From a virus: 33,741 bases of DNA. The stretch spans positions 1 to 33,741 of IMG/VR virus record IMGVR_UViG_3300015360_001306. The stretch is one strand, 5' to 3'. Shown here one piece after another: positions 5,806 through 11,072 of this stretch. How positions within the stretch are numbered: the first letter of the stretch is position 1; each line of letters starts with the position of its first letter. The position numbers were made by a program, and so were the translations under genes. Below the pieces are notes generated by a model. It searched no databases. It had not been told where the DNA came from and was given only the letters and a program-made list of their open reading frames with translations.

Positions 5806-6948
5806 CTAGTGTGATCTGTTTCTGACTGTACGAGTTAAATCCGTAACTAAGTTTTTTACGATTTGAGGAGCGCCAGATCCGTTTGAGCGGGACTCTGGCG
5901 CTTCGATTGATTTTTTAAAATAAACAGCAAATTCTTTTTGGAGGTCTTTTAGTTTCGAATGATCACACCGTCCAATTAGCCTAAGCCATTTGTTGGAAAT
6001 GAGTTTTCGGTTTTTTTCCGGCAACCCGATGAATAACTTTTCGTCGGGAAACTCAGGACTCGAGGACGCTTTTAGAGCAATTTCCCAGGCTCGATCAACG
6101 TCGGCACCGTAGCTGTTTTTAGCGTAATTGGGCTGGTTTTTAGCGTTTTCTAGTCGCACCTTGCTTGTTTCTAAATTAAGAATTTTGGCGTGTAGCTCCA
6201 GAATTTCGTTTAAAATAAAATCTCGTAAATCGTGGGAATCAAACCCTTTTTTTACTCGTTCGGGTTTTGACAGGTACCAGCGAGCTAGTTTGGGAATTGC
6301 ATCGTTTTCGACGTGTTCAGCAGTCAAACCCTTGCGAATATACGCCATTTTCACGTGATCTAGCTCGAAATCATCGAGCCACACCATGCCCTCGTAGCAC
6401 GTTTTGCCGCTCCAATCGACGATCTCGGGCTCAATCCGTAGTTTTTCGGCCTGACAGTTATTTTTTAGATCTAAGAATTCCTTAGATCCTAGTTCCTTGT
6501 TCCTAGGCAATTGATTATCAATTGATAATTGATTGTTAATTGATTGATACTCAGTAGCTAAGCTATTGATATCAGGTTGTTCATCGATAGTTTTTTGGTT
6601 TTTGCCTTTCCCGAGTCGGTTAGCGGCGTAGGTCAGCTGCTTGGATTTCAACTCTAAATAATCGTCGAGAACCTCCTGATTCCAAAAACTCTCACCGTCA
6701 GTAATGAGTAGTTTGTAAGAAATGCACTGCTCAATAAGGGTGAGCAGCTTCTCGTGGTCAATTCGTAGGGTGAAAGCCAAGCCTTTAGACAGCGAAAGTA
6801 AATGCTTCCCCTCGCAGTCGTGAAACAGGACTTGCAGCAGAGCCACTAGAATGCCGAGAGACTCATAGCCGCACTCAGCAATAAATTCCCGACCCAAAGG
6901 GCTGCTGATAATTTTATCTGGAAAAAACCATCTGTCGTTCCTAGCCAC
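5806..6948 (-). CDS. replication initiation protein, DUF4373/lambda-O-like
   Basis: The product has 380 residues. Residues 1-115 (MARNDRWFFPDKIISSPLGREFIAECGYESLGILVALLQVL) match the start and pattern of phage replication N-terminal winged-helix domains of the DUF4373 kind. A polar linker follows (about 115-165, with QSINNQLSIDNQL), then a C-terminal helical region. This plan, a DNA-binding head, a linker and a helicase-loader-contacting tail, is like that of lambda O. The start is GTG at 6948 with an excellent GGGGAGGGGG site. It overlaps the stop of a small upstream ORF (TAGTG), so it is coupled. The linker DNA carries four AATTGAT repeats, a plausible origin. No separate helicase gene is visible, so the host helicase is probably recruited. 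Confidence 0.72.
   Translation of the reverse strand: MARNDRWFFPDKIISSPLGREFIAECGYESLGILVALLQVLFHDCEGKHLLSLSKGLAFTLRIDHEKLLTLIEQCISYKLLITDGESFWNQEVLDDYLELKSKQLTYAANRLGKGKNQKTIDEQPDINSLATEYQSINNQLSIDNQLPRNKELGSKEFLDLKNNCQAEKLRIEPEIVDWSGKTCYEGMVWLDDFELDHVKMAYIRKGLTAEHVENDAIPKLARWYLSKPERVKKGFDSHDLRDFILNEILELHAKILNLETSKVRLENAKNQPNYAKNSYGADVDRAWEIALKASSSPEFPDEKLFIGLPEKNRKLISNKWLRLIGRCDHSKLKDLQKEFAVYFKKSIEAPESRSNGSGAPQIVKNLVTDLTRTVRNRSH
6509..6544. repeat. AATTGAT iterons inside the replication gene, candidate origin
   Basis: AATTGAT occurs four times on the plus strand, at 6509, 6520, 6527 and 6538 (spacings 11, 7, 11), in a very AT-rich stretch. It lies in the linker-coding part of the replication gene, the same place where lambda has its origin within O. 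Origin function is inference; the repeats are read directly. Confidence 0.45.
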
Positions 6949-7088
6949 TATACCCCCTCCCCTAAAATTGATCGGTTAGAGGGATATCTGTGAGAAATGC
7001 CGCTTAAATGCAGATTTACGGAAATATTAGAATGTTTTTTGTTGCACGCTGATTCGCCATGCTTTAGATTAGAGGAAGAATCAAACAC
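6948..7088 (-). CDS. small ORF translationally coupled to the replication gene
   Basis: This ORF begins with GTG at 7088 behind a strong AGGAGG six bases upstream, and encodes 46 residues (MFDSSSNLKHGESACNKKHS, then mostly polar residues ending in SILGEGV). Its TAG shares a base with the GTG of the replication gene (TAGTG), so even if the peptide has no function, its translation could deliver ribosomes to the next start. It is His/Ser-rich with one Cys and resembles nothing known. A longer reading from an ATG at 7166 would begin inside a terminator hairpin and is unlikely. Confidence 0.5.
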   Translation of the reverse strand: MFDSSSNLKHGESACNKKHSNISVNLHLSGISHRYPSNRSILGEGV

Positions 7089-7105
7089 AACTCTCCTCCT
7101 TGTAG

Positions 7106-7139
7106 AAAAGCTCTTTTGTGTAAAAAAGCTCTTTTGTGT
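7106..7139. repeat. two 16-bp direct repeats, AAAAGCTCTTTTGTGT
   Basis: Identical copies lie at 7106-7121 and 7124-7139 (period 18). Each contains the near-palindrome AAAAG-CT-CTTTT. They fall between the minus-strand terminator and the Shine-Dalgarno of the 46-residue ORF, that is, in the leader of the replication genes. Two helically phased copies could be protein-binding sites. Confidence 0.6.
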
Positions 7140-7143
7140 TGAG

Positions 7144-7169
7144 AAAAAACGATGGCGACGAACCATCGT
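7144..7169 (-). terminator. intrinsic terminator between Bet and the replication genes
   Basis: On the minus strand ACGATGG-TTCGTCG-CCATCGT forms a 7-bp stem followed by TTTTTT. It lies within the leftward early operon, downstream of the Bet gene and upstream of the replication genes. Replication genes would thus need readthrough, antitermination or a promoter between 7144 and 7089. Confidence 0.75.
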
Positions 7170-7196
7170 GAGATTTGTTTTTTAGGTGATTTGTTG

Positions 7197-7224
7197 CCGA
7201 CCCCCGCCAGGGTCGGTTTTTTTT
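7197..7224 (+). terminator. orphan plus-strand intrinsic terminator
   Basis: CCGACCC-CCGCCA-GGGTCGG is a 7-bp GC stem followed by eight Ts on the plus strand. No plus-strand gene lies upstream of it within 3.6 kb. The minus strand has no T-run after the stem, so it is not bidirectional. It implies an antisense RNA transcribed across the leader of the replication genes. Confidence 0.75.
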
Positions 7225-7341
7225 GGCTAGCATGGTTACCGATTTCAGGATAATACCACTCAAACGCTCAATTGAAACAGTGTTCCACTTCTCGTGAAAT
7301 TTAACACTATCCGAAAAAGGGCCTACTAGTGGCAAAGGTTG

Positions 7342-7412
7342 TTGTGTTTAGAGTACTCTGATCTTAATCATGCCTCAAGGCAAATTAAGATCATCAAGCG
7401 GCCGCAACACAA
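7342..7412. other. 71-bp multi-hairpin element after the Bet gene
   Basis: Outer arms TTGTGTT (7342-7348) and AACACAA (7406-7412) enclose three further dyads: AGAGTACTCT (7350-7359), a long hairpin with GATCTTAAT/ATTAAGATC (7360-7368 with 7384-7392) and TGCCT/AGGCA around a 2-base loop, and GCGGCCGC (7398-7405). The set can fold on either strand as a closed multi-branch structure. It lies in the 375-base stretch without a convincing gene between 7089 and 7463. That stretch also holds the two terminators and the 16-bp repeats. Confidence 0.6.
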
Positions 7413-7463
7413 AAATTACAATCTTGGGACAATATATAACATTCGCAGTCGGGGGTGAACCAG

Positions 7464-8249
7464 TTAATCGTCATCTGACTCCCAGGCGGGCGCCTCGTCA
7501 ACATCAGCGTCAACATCAGCGTCGTACGGTGCTGGTACTAAACCTCGTATTTTTTTCGGGGAAATTACGAATAATCCCTCCACTTTTGCACCACCCGATT
7601 CTAATTTCGCTTTTAGCTTTCTATTATCAGATTCGGTACCGATTGGGAACTTATATCGATACTCGTCCCGCGCCTCATCCTCTCCGCTACTAGCCACGAC
7701 GGTGGGAGCTGAAAATTTTGGCGGCATCTCTTCCTCTGTATACATTCCGTTCGTTTCCTGGGGAAACGCTTCTCGAATCGCTATCGATTTCGCGACTTTA
7801 TCGAGCATAACGTGCGGTTTGGAGTTCCAAATCGGCGTCGCTTGCTTAAACTCCACCATTAACGCCTTTCCTATTGAGGGTAGACGCCGGTCTTTTCGAT
7901 AAACTCTACAGATTGACGCTACTAGCCTATCGCCGTCGTATAGATTATCCATCTCCATCCCGTCAAACTGCGCATGACGATTCGCAATCGTGAGGTAGCC
8001 GTTTATGCCCGTCATCATTTGCACTCGACCATTGGTTTTTATAAACCACACCTCTTTTTTAAACGGATTTAAACCGCTCGACTTGCATAGTTCGGCGAAC
8101 ATGACAAACTCTTCGTCACTGGCTCCCTGGGCCACGGTTTTTTTTAAAGTTTCTTTAATGACTGCGTTACCCCAGTCAATTACACTAGGTGCATTACTGT
8201 TTTTGAGTACAGCGGGCAATTGTGCCGCTGTACCGTTATTACCGTCCAT
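7464..8249 (-). CDS. bet: single-strand annealing protein, Bet/RecT superfamily
   Basis: The product has 261 residues. The core (about residues 28-175) matches phage Bet proteins: VIKETLKKTVAQGASDEEFVMF, then FAELCKSSGLNPFKKEVWFIK, the hallmark MMTGINGYLTIANRH, and PHVMLDKVAKSIAIREAFPQ. Such proteins anneal complementary single strands during phage recombination and replication. The tail, residues about 240-261, is strongly acidic (DADVDADVDEAPAWESDDD), encoded partly by a tandem 12-bp repeat (7499-7522), and recalls the acidic tips of SSB-like proteins. No exonuclease partner is in view; the VRR-NUC gene is the only nuclease of this operon. The ATG lies one base after the TGA of the preceding gene. 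Confidence 0.9.
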   Translation of the reverse strand: MDGNNGTAAQLPAVLKNSNAPSVIDWGNAVIKETLKKTVAQGASDEEFVMFAELCKSSGLNPFKKEVWFIKTNGRVQMMTGINGYLTIANRHAQFDGMEMDNLYDGDRLVASICRVYRKDRRLPSIGKALMVEFKQATPIWNSKPHVMLDKVAKSIAIREAFPQETNGMYTEEEMPPKFSAPTVVASSGEDEARDEYRYKFPIGTESDNRKLKAKLESGGAKVEGLFVISPKKIRGLVPAPYDADVDADVDEAPAWESDDD

Positions 8250-8250
8250 A

Positions 8251-8433
8251 TCAATCCCCTTTTTCAGTTATCTCTAAAAGTTTTACGTATTGCGCCGTAT
8301 CGAGCATATCCTGAGCAACCCTCAGCAGAGCGATACACACCAAAACCGCGTGCTGATTCTCTGCCGGATTGCTCCGAAACTCTCCCCGATACCGCATCCA
8401 CTCCTTTGCTAACTCCTCGACCTGAACGTTCAT
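8251..8433 (-). CDS. small helical protein upstream of Bet
   Basis: The product has 60 residues, mostly helix (VEELAKEWMRYRGEF, then HAVLVCIALLRVAQDMLDTAQYV). The family is not recognised. GGAGTGAGG sits just before the ATG at 8433, a good ribosome site. Its TGA is one base from the ATG of the Bet gene, so the two are coupled. By position it may assist recombination, but no motif supports a specific role. A competing ORF in another frame (8264-8461) lacks any such signal. Confidence 0.65.
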   Translation of the reverse strand: MNVQVEELAKEWMRYRGEFRSNPAENQHAVLVCIALLRVAQDMLDTAQYVKLLEITEKGD

Positions 8434-8482
8434 ACCTCACTCCCGTGAATAAATGTTTCATAGCGTCAAAGGTGCTATGGTA

Positions 8483-8680
8483 TTACATGTTATCTCGCGC
8501 AAAATTGCAACGAGTAAATCGAAGAATCGCCCGTAAATACGCGTTTTTCGCCTGTTCTGTCGGCGCGTAAAACGTCGCCGAGATCAGGTGTTTGTACGCT
8601 TGTAAATACTGCTCTTTTTTCTCGCACGCTTTAGCGAGTGTGTACTGCTCCACTGCACGTTCCATTCGTAGCTGCTCCAT
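8483..8680 (-). CDS. small helical hypothetical protein
   Basis: The product has 65 residues and is basic and helical. A segment such as EQYLQAYKHLISATFYAPTEQAKNAYLRAILR has the size and alternating small/aromatic pattern of a single TPR-like helical hairpin. The ATG at 8680 follows AAAAAGGACGCA, a good Shine-Dalgarno. It lies in the first part of the leftward early operon, between other small proteins. Function is unknown. Confidence 0.6.
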   Translation of the reverse strand: MEQLRMERAVEQYTLAKACEKKEQYLQAYKHLISATFYAPTEQAKNAYLRAILRFTRCNFARDNM

Positions 8681-8696
8681 TGCGTCCTTTTTGTTT

Positions 8697-8867
8697 TTAT
8701 TCTGATTCCGCTTGATACTGGTTTAAGAAAAAAAAGAGAGCCTCCAAAGATTCAAAATCCTCTTCGAACATTTTATCCTCATCTATCGATCCGTAAGCCC
8801 GAATACCGGACGTAGTTTTAAAACAGAAAATCTGTACCCACTTGTTGAACATAAAATTGAAAGTCAT
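8697..8867 (-). CDS. 56-residue acidic hypothetical protein
   Basis: This ORF fills the gap between its neighbours. It starts MTFNFMFNKWVQIFCFKTTS and ends in an acidic helical half (DEDKMFEEDFESLEALFFFLNQYQAESE). The ATG at 8867 follows GAGGTGAGGTG, a strong site. The stop is 17 bases before the next start and the spacing suits an operon. The family is unknown. A small acidic early protein could be an inhibitor of a host enzyme, but that is only a possibility. Confidence 0.6.
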   Translation of the reverse strand: MTFNFMFNKWVQIFCFKTTSGIRAYGSIDEDKMFEEDFESLEALFFFLNQYQAESE

Positions 8868-8880
8868 CACCTCACCTCAC

Positions 8881-9135
8881 CTACTTGTTGTTATCTAACC
8901 AACGGTCGAGCTCTAGATACGTTTGTTTTACCGCTCTATAGCTACTGACCTCGACGTCATCCCACGTGTTGCGGCAAACCGTCGAACAAAAAATAGAACC
9001 TGATAGCGAACAATTGACTCGGCACTGGTCGCACACCGCGCAATTGCAATAATCACACAAAATCAACCCGTCGCCAGGTACGTCACCCAATTCGCCGAAT
9101 CGCTCATCGCATATTTTGCAGTTGTTTAGTTCCAT
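8881..9135 (-). CDS. small zinc-binding (Cys-rich) protein, first gene of the leftward operon
   Basis: The product has 84 residues with nine cysteines in paired CxxC-type spacing: CKIC (residues 6-9), CDYC-N-C-x2-C-x2-C (27-38) and a CSTVC late pair. This looks like two interleaved zinc sites of a PHD/RING-like or zinc-ribbon mini-fold. The last 30 residues are helical (SYRAVKQTYLELDRWLDNNK). It is the first gene leftward from the switch region, with AAAGGCG before the ATG, a position typical of early regulators or takeover proteins. The exact family is not identified. Confidence 0.65.
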   Translation of the reverse strand: MELNNCKICDERFGELGDVPGDGLILCDYCNCAVCDQCRVNCSLSGSIFCSTVCRNTWDDVEVSSYRAVKQTYLELDRWLDNNK

Positions 9136-9254
9136 GTTTCGCCTTTGTAATTTGCCTACGTTGTATAAGTATTGTTACATACATTTTGATGCATAGTCAA
9201 CAATTAATATACATATAAACTTGTATTGTAGAAAAAAAAATGTATAATTAGACT
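9136..9254. promoter_or_regulatory. divergent switch region with operator-like dyads
   Basis: These 119 bases separate the leftward early operon from the rightward regulator. Leftward, TTGACT (9200 to 9195) stands 18 bases from AACAAT, a fair promoter. Two 18-bp imperfect dyads are visible: TGTA-N10-TACA, which covers the leftward -10 region, and ATACA-N8-TGTAT (9210-9227), which overlaps the rightward -35 box. Operator use by the adjacent HTH protein is inference from position. Confidence 0.5.
9221..9248 (+). promoter_or_regulatory. promoter for the regulator, giving a leaderless mRNA
   Basis: TTGTAT (9221-9226), a 16-base spacer and a perfect TATAAT (9243-9248) are followed only six bases later by the ATG at 9255. 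Transcription would start at or within a base or two of the A of ATG. No Shine-Dalgarno sequence is present upstream, only an A-run. This mirrors the leaderless cI message of lambda PRM. Confidence 0.65.
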
Positions 9255-9497
9255 ATGGCTGTGAAATTTTTCCAAAAATTTAAAAATCTTAGTGGGTTGA
9301 AAAACTACGGTGTGGCTCAAGCTTTGCGTCGGCGACACGGTGTGGAAATATCAATCACTGGTTTAAGTGGCTACGATAAACCGAAAGCGAGAGGGATGCG
9401 CTTAGACGTACTTTGCGGAATACGCCGTCTGTCAGAACAACCCTGGGACGAGTTCGGCAAGTGGTTGGATGAGGAGTTCTTAAAGCAACAAAAATGA
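9255..9497 (+). CDS. Cro/CI-like helix-turn-helix regulator, likely leaderless
   Basis: The product has 80 residues. Residues about 14-50 (LKNYGVAQALRRRHGVEISITGLSGYDKPKARGMRLDVLCGI) fit an XRE-type DNA-binding domain: VAQALRRRHG as helix 2, SITGLSGYDK as the recognition helix, and MRLDVLCGIRRLS as the following helix. There is no peptidase or oligomerisation domain of the LexA type, so it is Cro-sized rather than full CI-sized. It is transcribed away from the leftward operon across a compact region with operator-like dyads. The -10 box ends six bases before the ATG and there is no ribosome site. It probably represses the leftward promoter, its own, or both. Confidence 0.7.
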   Translation: MAVKFFQKFKNLSGLKNYGVAQALRRRHGVEISITGLSGYDKPKARGMRLDVLCGIRRLSEQPWDEFGKWLDEEFLKQQK

Positions 9498-9506
9498 GGT
9501 GGGGTG

Positions 9507-9893
9507 ATGAAAATAGTAGTGTCGTCGGTATTGGTGTCGGTGTTTGTCGCTAGTTCAGCGCTCGGTCAGCAGGTAGGCTGTTTCGTAAATTTTAGCAGTC
9601 CGACCCAATGCGACGAGGACGAGATCGCGTGTGGCGAGAATGTTACAGAGAACCTAGGAAAATACGGTTACCCGATTGCTTTTCTGTGCACCTCCGCCAA
9701 TCGCGCGGCTCGAGCGGCTCAAGACGCCGTGAGTCTCCAACAGGTGTGCACCAACTATCTCAGAGAGTGTCAAACGGCGTATAACAACACTGAATGGAAT
9801 CGTGAGCAGTGGGTAGCCTACTCTAATTATCAAGCGGGCGTAATAAAAAAATTGGTGCGAGCCTGCGGCTCAAAGTGCAAGCGAATTAGGTAG
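9507..9893 (+). CDS. exported cysteine-rich protein next to the regulator
   Basis: From the ATG at 9507 the product has 128 residues. MKIVVSSVLVSVFVASSALG is a clear Sec signal peptide with a likely cut before QQ. The mature part (about 108 residues) holds eight cysteines, suggesting disulfides in the periplasm or outside the cell, and ends in a basic tail (CGSKCKRIR). The Shine-Dalgarno GAGG precedes the ATG by seven bases; a GTG three bases earlier is also in frame. It follows the regulator by nine bases and would be expressed in the same state. That suits lysogenic conversion or superinfection exclusion, but no family is recognised and the function is unproven. Confidence 0.65.
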   Translation: MKIVVSSVLVSVFVASSALGQQVGCFVNFSSPTQCDEDEIACGENVTENLGKYGYPIAFLCTSANRAARAAQDAVSLQQVCTNYLRECQTAYNNTEWNREQWVAYSNYQAGVIKKLVRACGSKCKRIR

Positions 9894-9899
9894 CGCACT

Positions 9900-9965
9900 T
9901 TTTATCACTCTGTCCTTTGTCTGTCTCTTGTCTGCCTCCATTGTCTCTGCTATTACTGTCTCTAG
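9900..9965 (+). repeat. TGTCT-rich pyrimidine leader before the two-HTH gene
   Basis: TGTC occurs six times within 50 bases (9911, 9918, 9922, 9929, 9942, 9957), nearly always within C/T-rich sequence. The gene that follows is rich in the complement (AGACAG, GACAG). No promoter or coding frame is evident in this short gap. Confidence 0.6.
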
Positions 9966-9989
9966 ATGTCGGCATTAGAGAAGGGGATT

Positions 9990-10532
9990 ATGCGCTGGAT
10001 AGAAAAGCGAGCAGCAGCGGAATATCTGGGTGTCTCTGAAAAGAGCATCGAACGGTACAAAGACAAGTACAATTTAGAAGTAAAGACAGAATCCCGACCG
10101 GGCCGCACCAGGCCTGTCGTCTTATTCCTGCATGACGATTTATCGAGTCTTAAAAGCAAGTTATCACAGACAGTATACAGACCACCCGTCGCTATTACCC
10201 CCAAAAACCTACCAGTAGAGTCGATAGATGTTCCACGGGAATGTTCCACGACGGCCGTAACGACAACAAAAAAAGAGGGAGATGGGGAGCGCCTATTAGA
10301 GTTTTTTAGGGCGTTGGAGGACAGGGTAATTAAGACAGCGACAAAATACAGACAGGACGTCCCGATCGAGGTAAAACTGCTATTGAGTATTCGAGAGGCT
10401 CAAAAACTTACGGGACTGAGTAGGGACAGATTAAGACAGGCAATACAGACAGGAGGTCTGAAAGCGCAGTTGATAGGGCGGGGGTGGAGAGTGAAGCGGT
10501 CGGATCTAGAGAGGTATATAGACGGGATATGA
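9990..10532 (+). CDS. protein with two helix-turn-helix domains, excisionase-like C-terminus
   Basis: The product has 180 residues from the ATG at 9990, chosen for its GAGAAGGGG site; an ATG at 9966 has none. The N-terminal domain (MRWIEKRAAAEYLGVSEKSIERYKDKY, with a wing RPGRTRPVVLF) and the C-terminal domain (LLLSIREAQKLTGLSRDRLRQAIQTGGLKAQLIGRGWRVKRSDLERYI) both have the MerR/excisionase winged-HTH pattern. A Thr-rich linker (about 80-105) joins them. Two such domains in one chain would let it bridge or bend two sites. The gene is unusually rich in ACAG/GACAG words. It ends 11 bases before the 28-bp palindrome. No integrase is in view, so a recombination directionality role is unproven; transcription regulation is equally possible. 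Confidence 0.7.
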   Translation: MRWIEKRAAAEYLGVSEKSIERYKDKYNLEVKTESRPGRTRPVVLFLHDDLSSLKSKLSQTVYRPPVAITPKNLPVESIDVPRECSTTAVTTTKKEGDGERLLEFFRALEDRVIKTATKYRQDVPIEVKLLLSIREAQKLTGLSRDRLRQAIQTGGLKAQLIGRGWRVKRSDLERYIDGI

Positions 10533-10543
10533 AGACAGAATCC

Positions 10544-10571
10544 ACCATTTTCCTGGCGCCAGGAAAATGGT
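10544..10571. repeat. perfect 28-bp palindrome
   Basis: The left arm ACCATTTTCCTGGC (10544-10557) is followed directly by its reverse complement (10558-10571). There is no mismatch and no spacer. It lies between the ends of converging genes (10532 plus, 10657 minus). No T-run follows on either strand, so it is not a standard intrinsic terminator. The remaining 85 bases up to 10656 show no gene. Confidence 0.9.
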
Positions 10572-10656
10572 CAAAGCGCTAAACAAATAATTGTACGAGC
10601 TTATAGCCGTTTGTCTCAAAGACTTTAACGAGAATACAGAAACTAGTGAAATTAAG

Positions 10657-10878
10657 TTAAGAGATCTCCTCGCCGACGAACCCGTCCAAACTTCTCCCTT
10701 TGGTTATTTCTGTTTCTTTATCCACACATAACGCTCGTATAACTGATCGCGCTGCGGGCTTAGTTGTACCGAGAGGGAACGAAATCGTTTCCTCCTGTTC
10801 GTTGTGGGTGTAACGGATGCGAACTTGCAGGGAGTCGTGTTGCTGAAAAACTTGGAGTATTTTTGCGCGTACTGTCAT
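10657..10878 (-). CDS. small hypothetical protein at the end of the late operon
   Basis: The product has 73 residues from the ATG at 10878, which overlaps the stop of the holin-like gene (TAATG). A longer frame from 10923 would run through that gene. The pattern is alternating beta strand (MTVRAKILQVFQQHDSLQVRIRYTHNEQEETISF) then helix (TKPAARSVIRALCV) and a polar tail. There is no membrane segment or signal peptide. As the last gene after the lysis genes it could belong to lysis or be a late accessory protein. The family is not recognised. Confidence 0.6.
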   Translation of the reverse strand: MTVRAKILQVFQQHDSLQVRIRYTHNEQEETISFPLGTTKPAARSVIRALCVDKETEITKGRSLDGFVGEEIS

Positions 10879-11072
10879 TACACAAACCCTTTGATTGATT
10901 TTTCCGCCTTCACTCGCCCCCATATTCCGAGTAATCCGCCCAAAACGGCCGATATTCCCTCTATATACTGCTCTTGCGCAATAAGTGCCACACCCGTCGC
11001 GACGCTAATCACACCGCCTCTTATACTCACTGACGAAAGTGCGGGCTTTGTAAAACGATCAAATACGCTCAT
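10878..11072 (-). CDS. holin-like small membrane protein
   Basis: The product has 64 residues. Two hydrophobic segments (about 17-33, SIRGGVISVATGVALIA; and 37-53, IEGISAVLGGLLGIWGR) are separated by a short acidic turn (QEQYIEG). The N-terminus is polar and the C-terminus is basic (RVKAEKSIKGFV). Size and two-span layout fit class II or III phage holins, which open the inner membrane for the endolysin. It lies two genes downstream of the lysozyme, and its ATG overlaps the upstream stop in TAATG. Identification is by context and topology, not by family motif. Confidence 0.6.
   Translation of the reverse strand: MSVFDRFTKPALSSVSIRGGVISVATGVALIAQEQYIEGISAVLGGLLGIWGRVKAEKSIKGFV

Noticed and set aside
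6948-7166. 72-residue minus-strand ORF starting at 7166
   Set aside because: Its ATG lies inside a terminator hairpin with no ribosome site. The same frame is better started at the GTG at 7088, which has a strong Shine-Dalgarno.
7081-7335. 84-residue minus-strand ORF
   Set aside because: It crosses two terminators and the 16-bp repeats, has no ribosome site and reads as low-complexity basic sequence.
7370-7693. Plus-strand ORF opposite the end of the Bet gene
   Set aside because: Its start is within the hairpin element and the rest is antisense to a well supported gene.
8264-8461. Alternative minus-strand ORF overlapping 8251-8433
   Set aside because: The other frame has a good ribosome site, natural composition and a coupled junction with Bet.
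10544-10571. The palindrome as a bidirectional terminator for the converging genes
   Set aside because: There is no T-run on either side, so the standard intrinsic mechanism does not apply; kept as an unexplained site instead.
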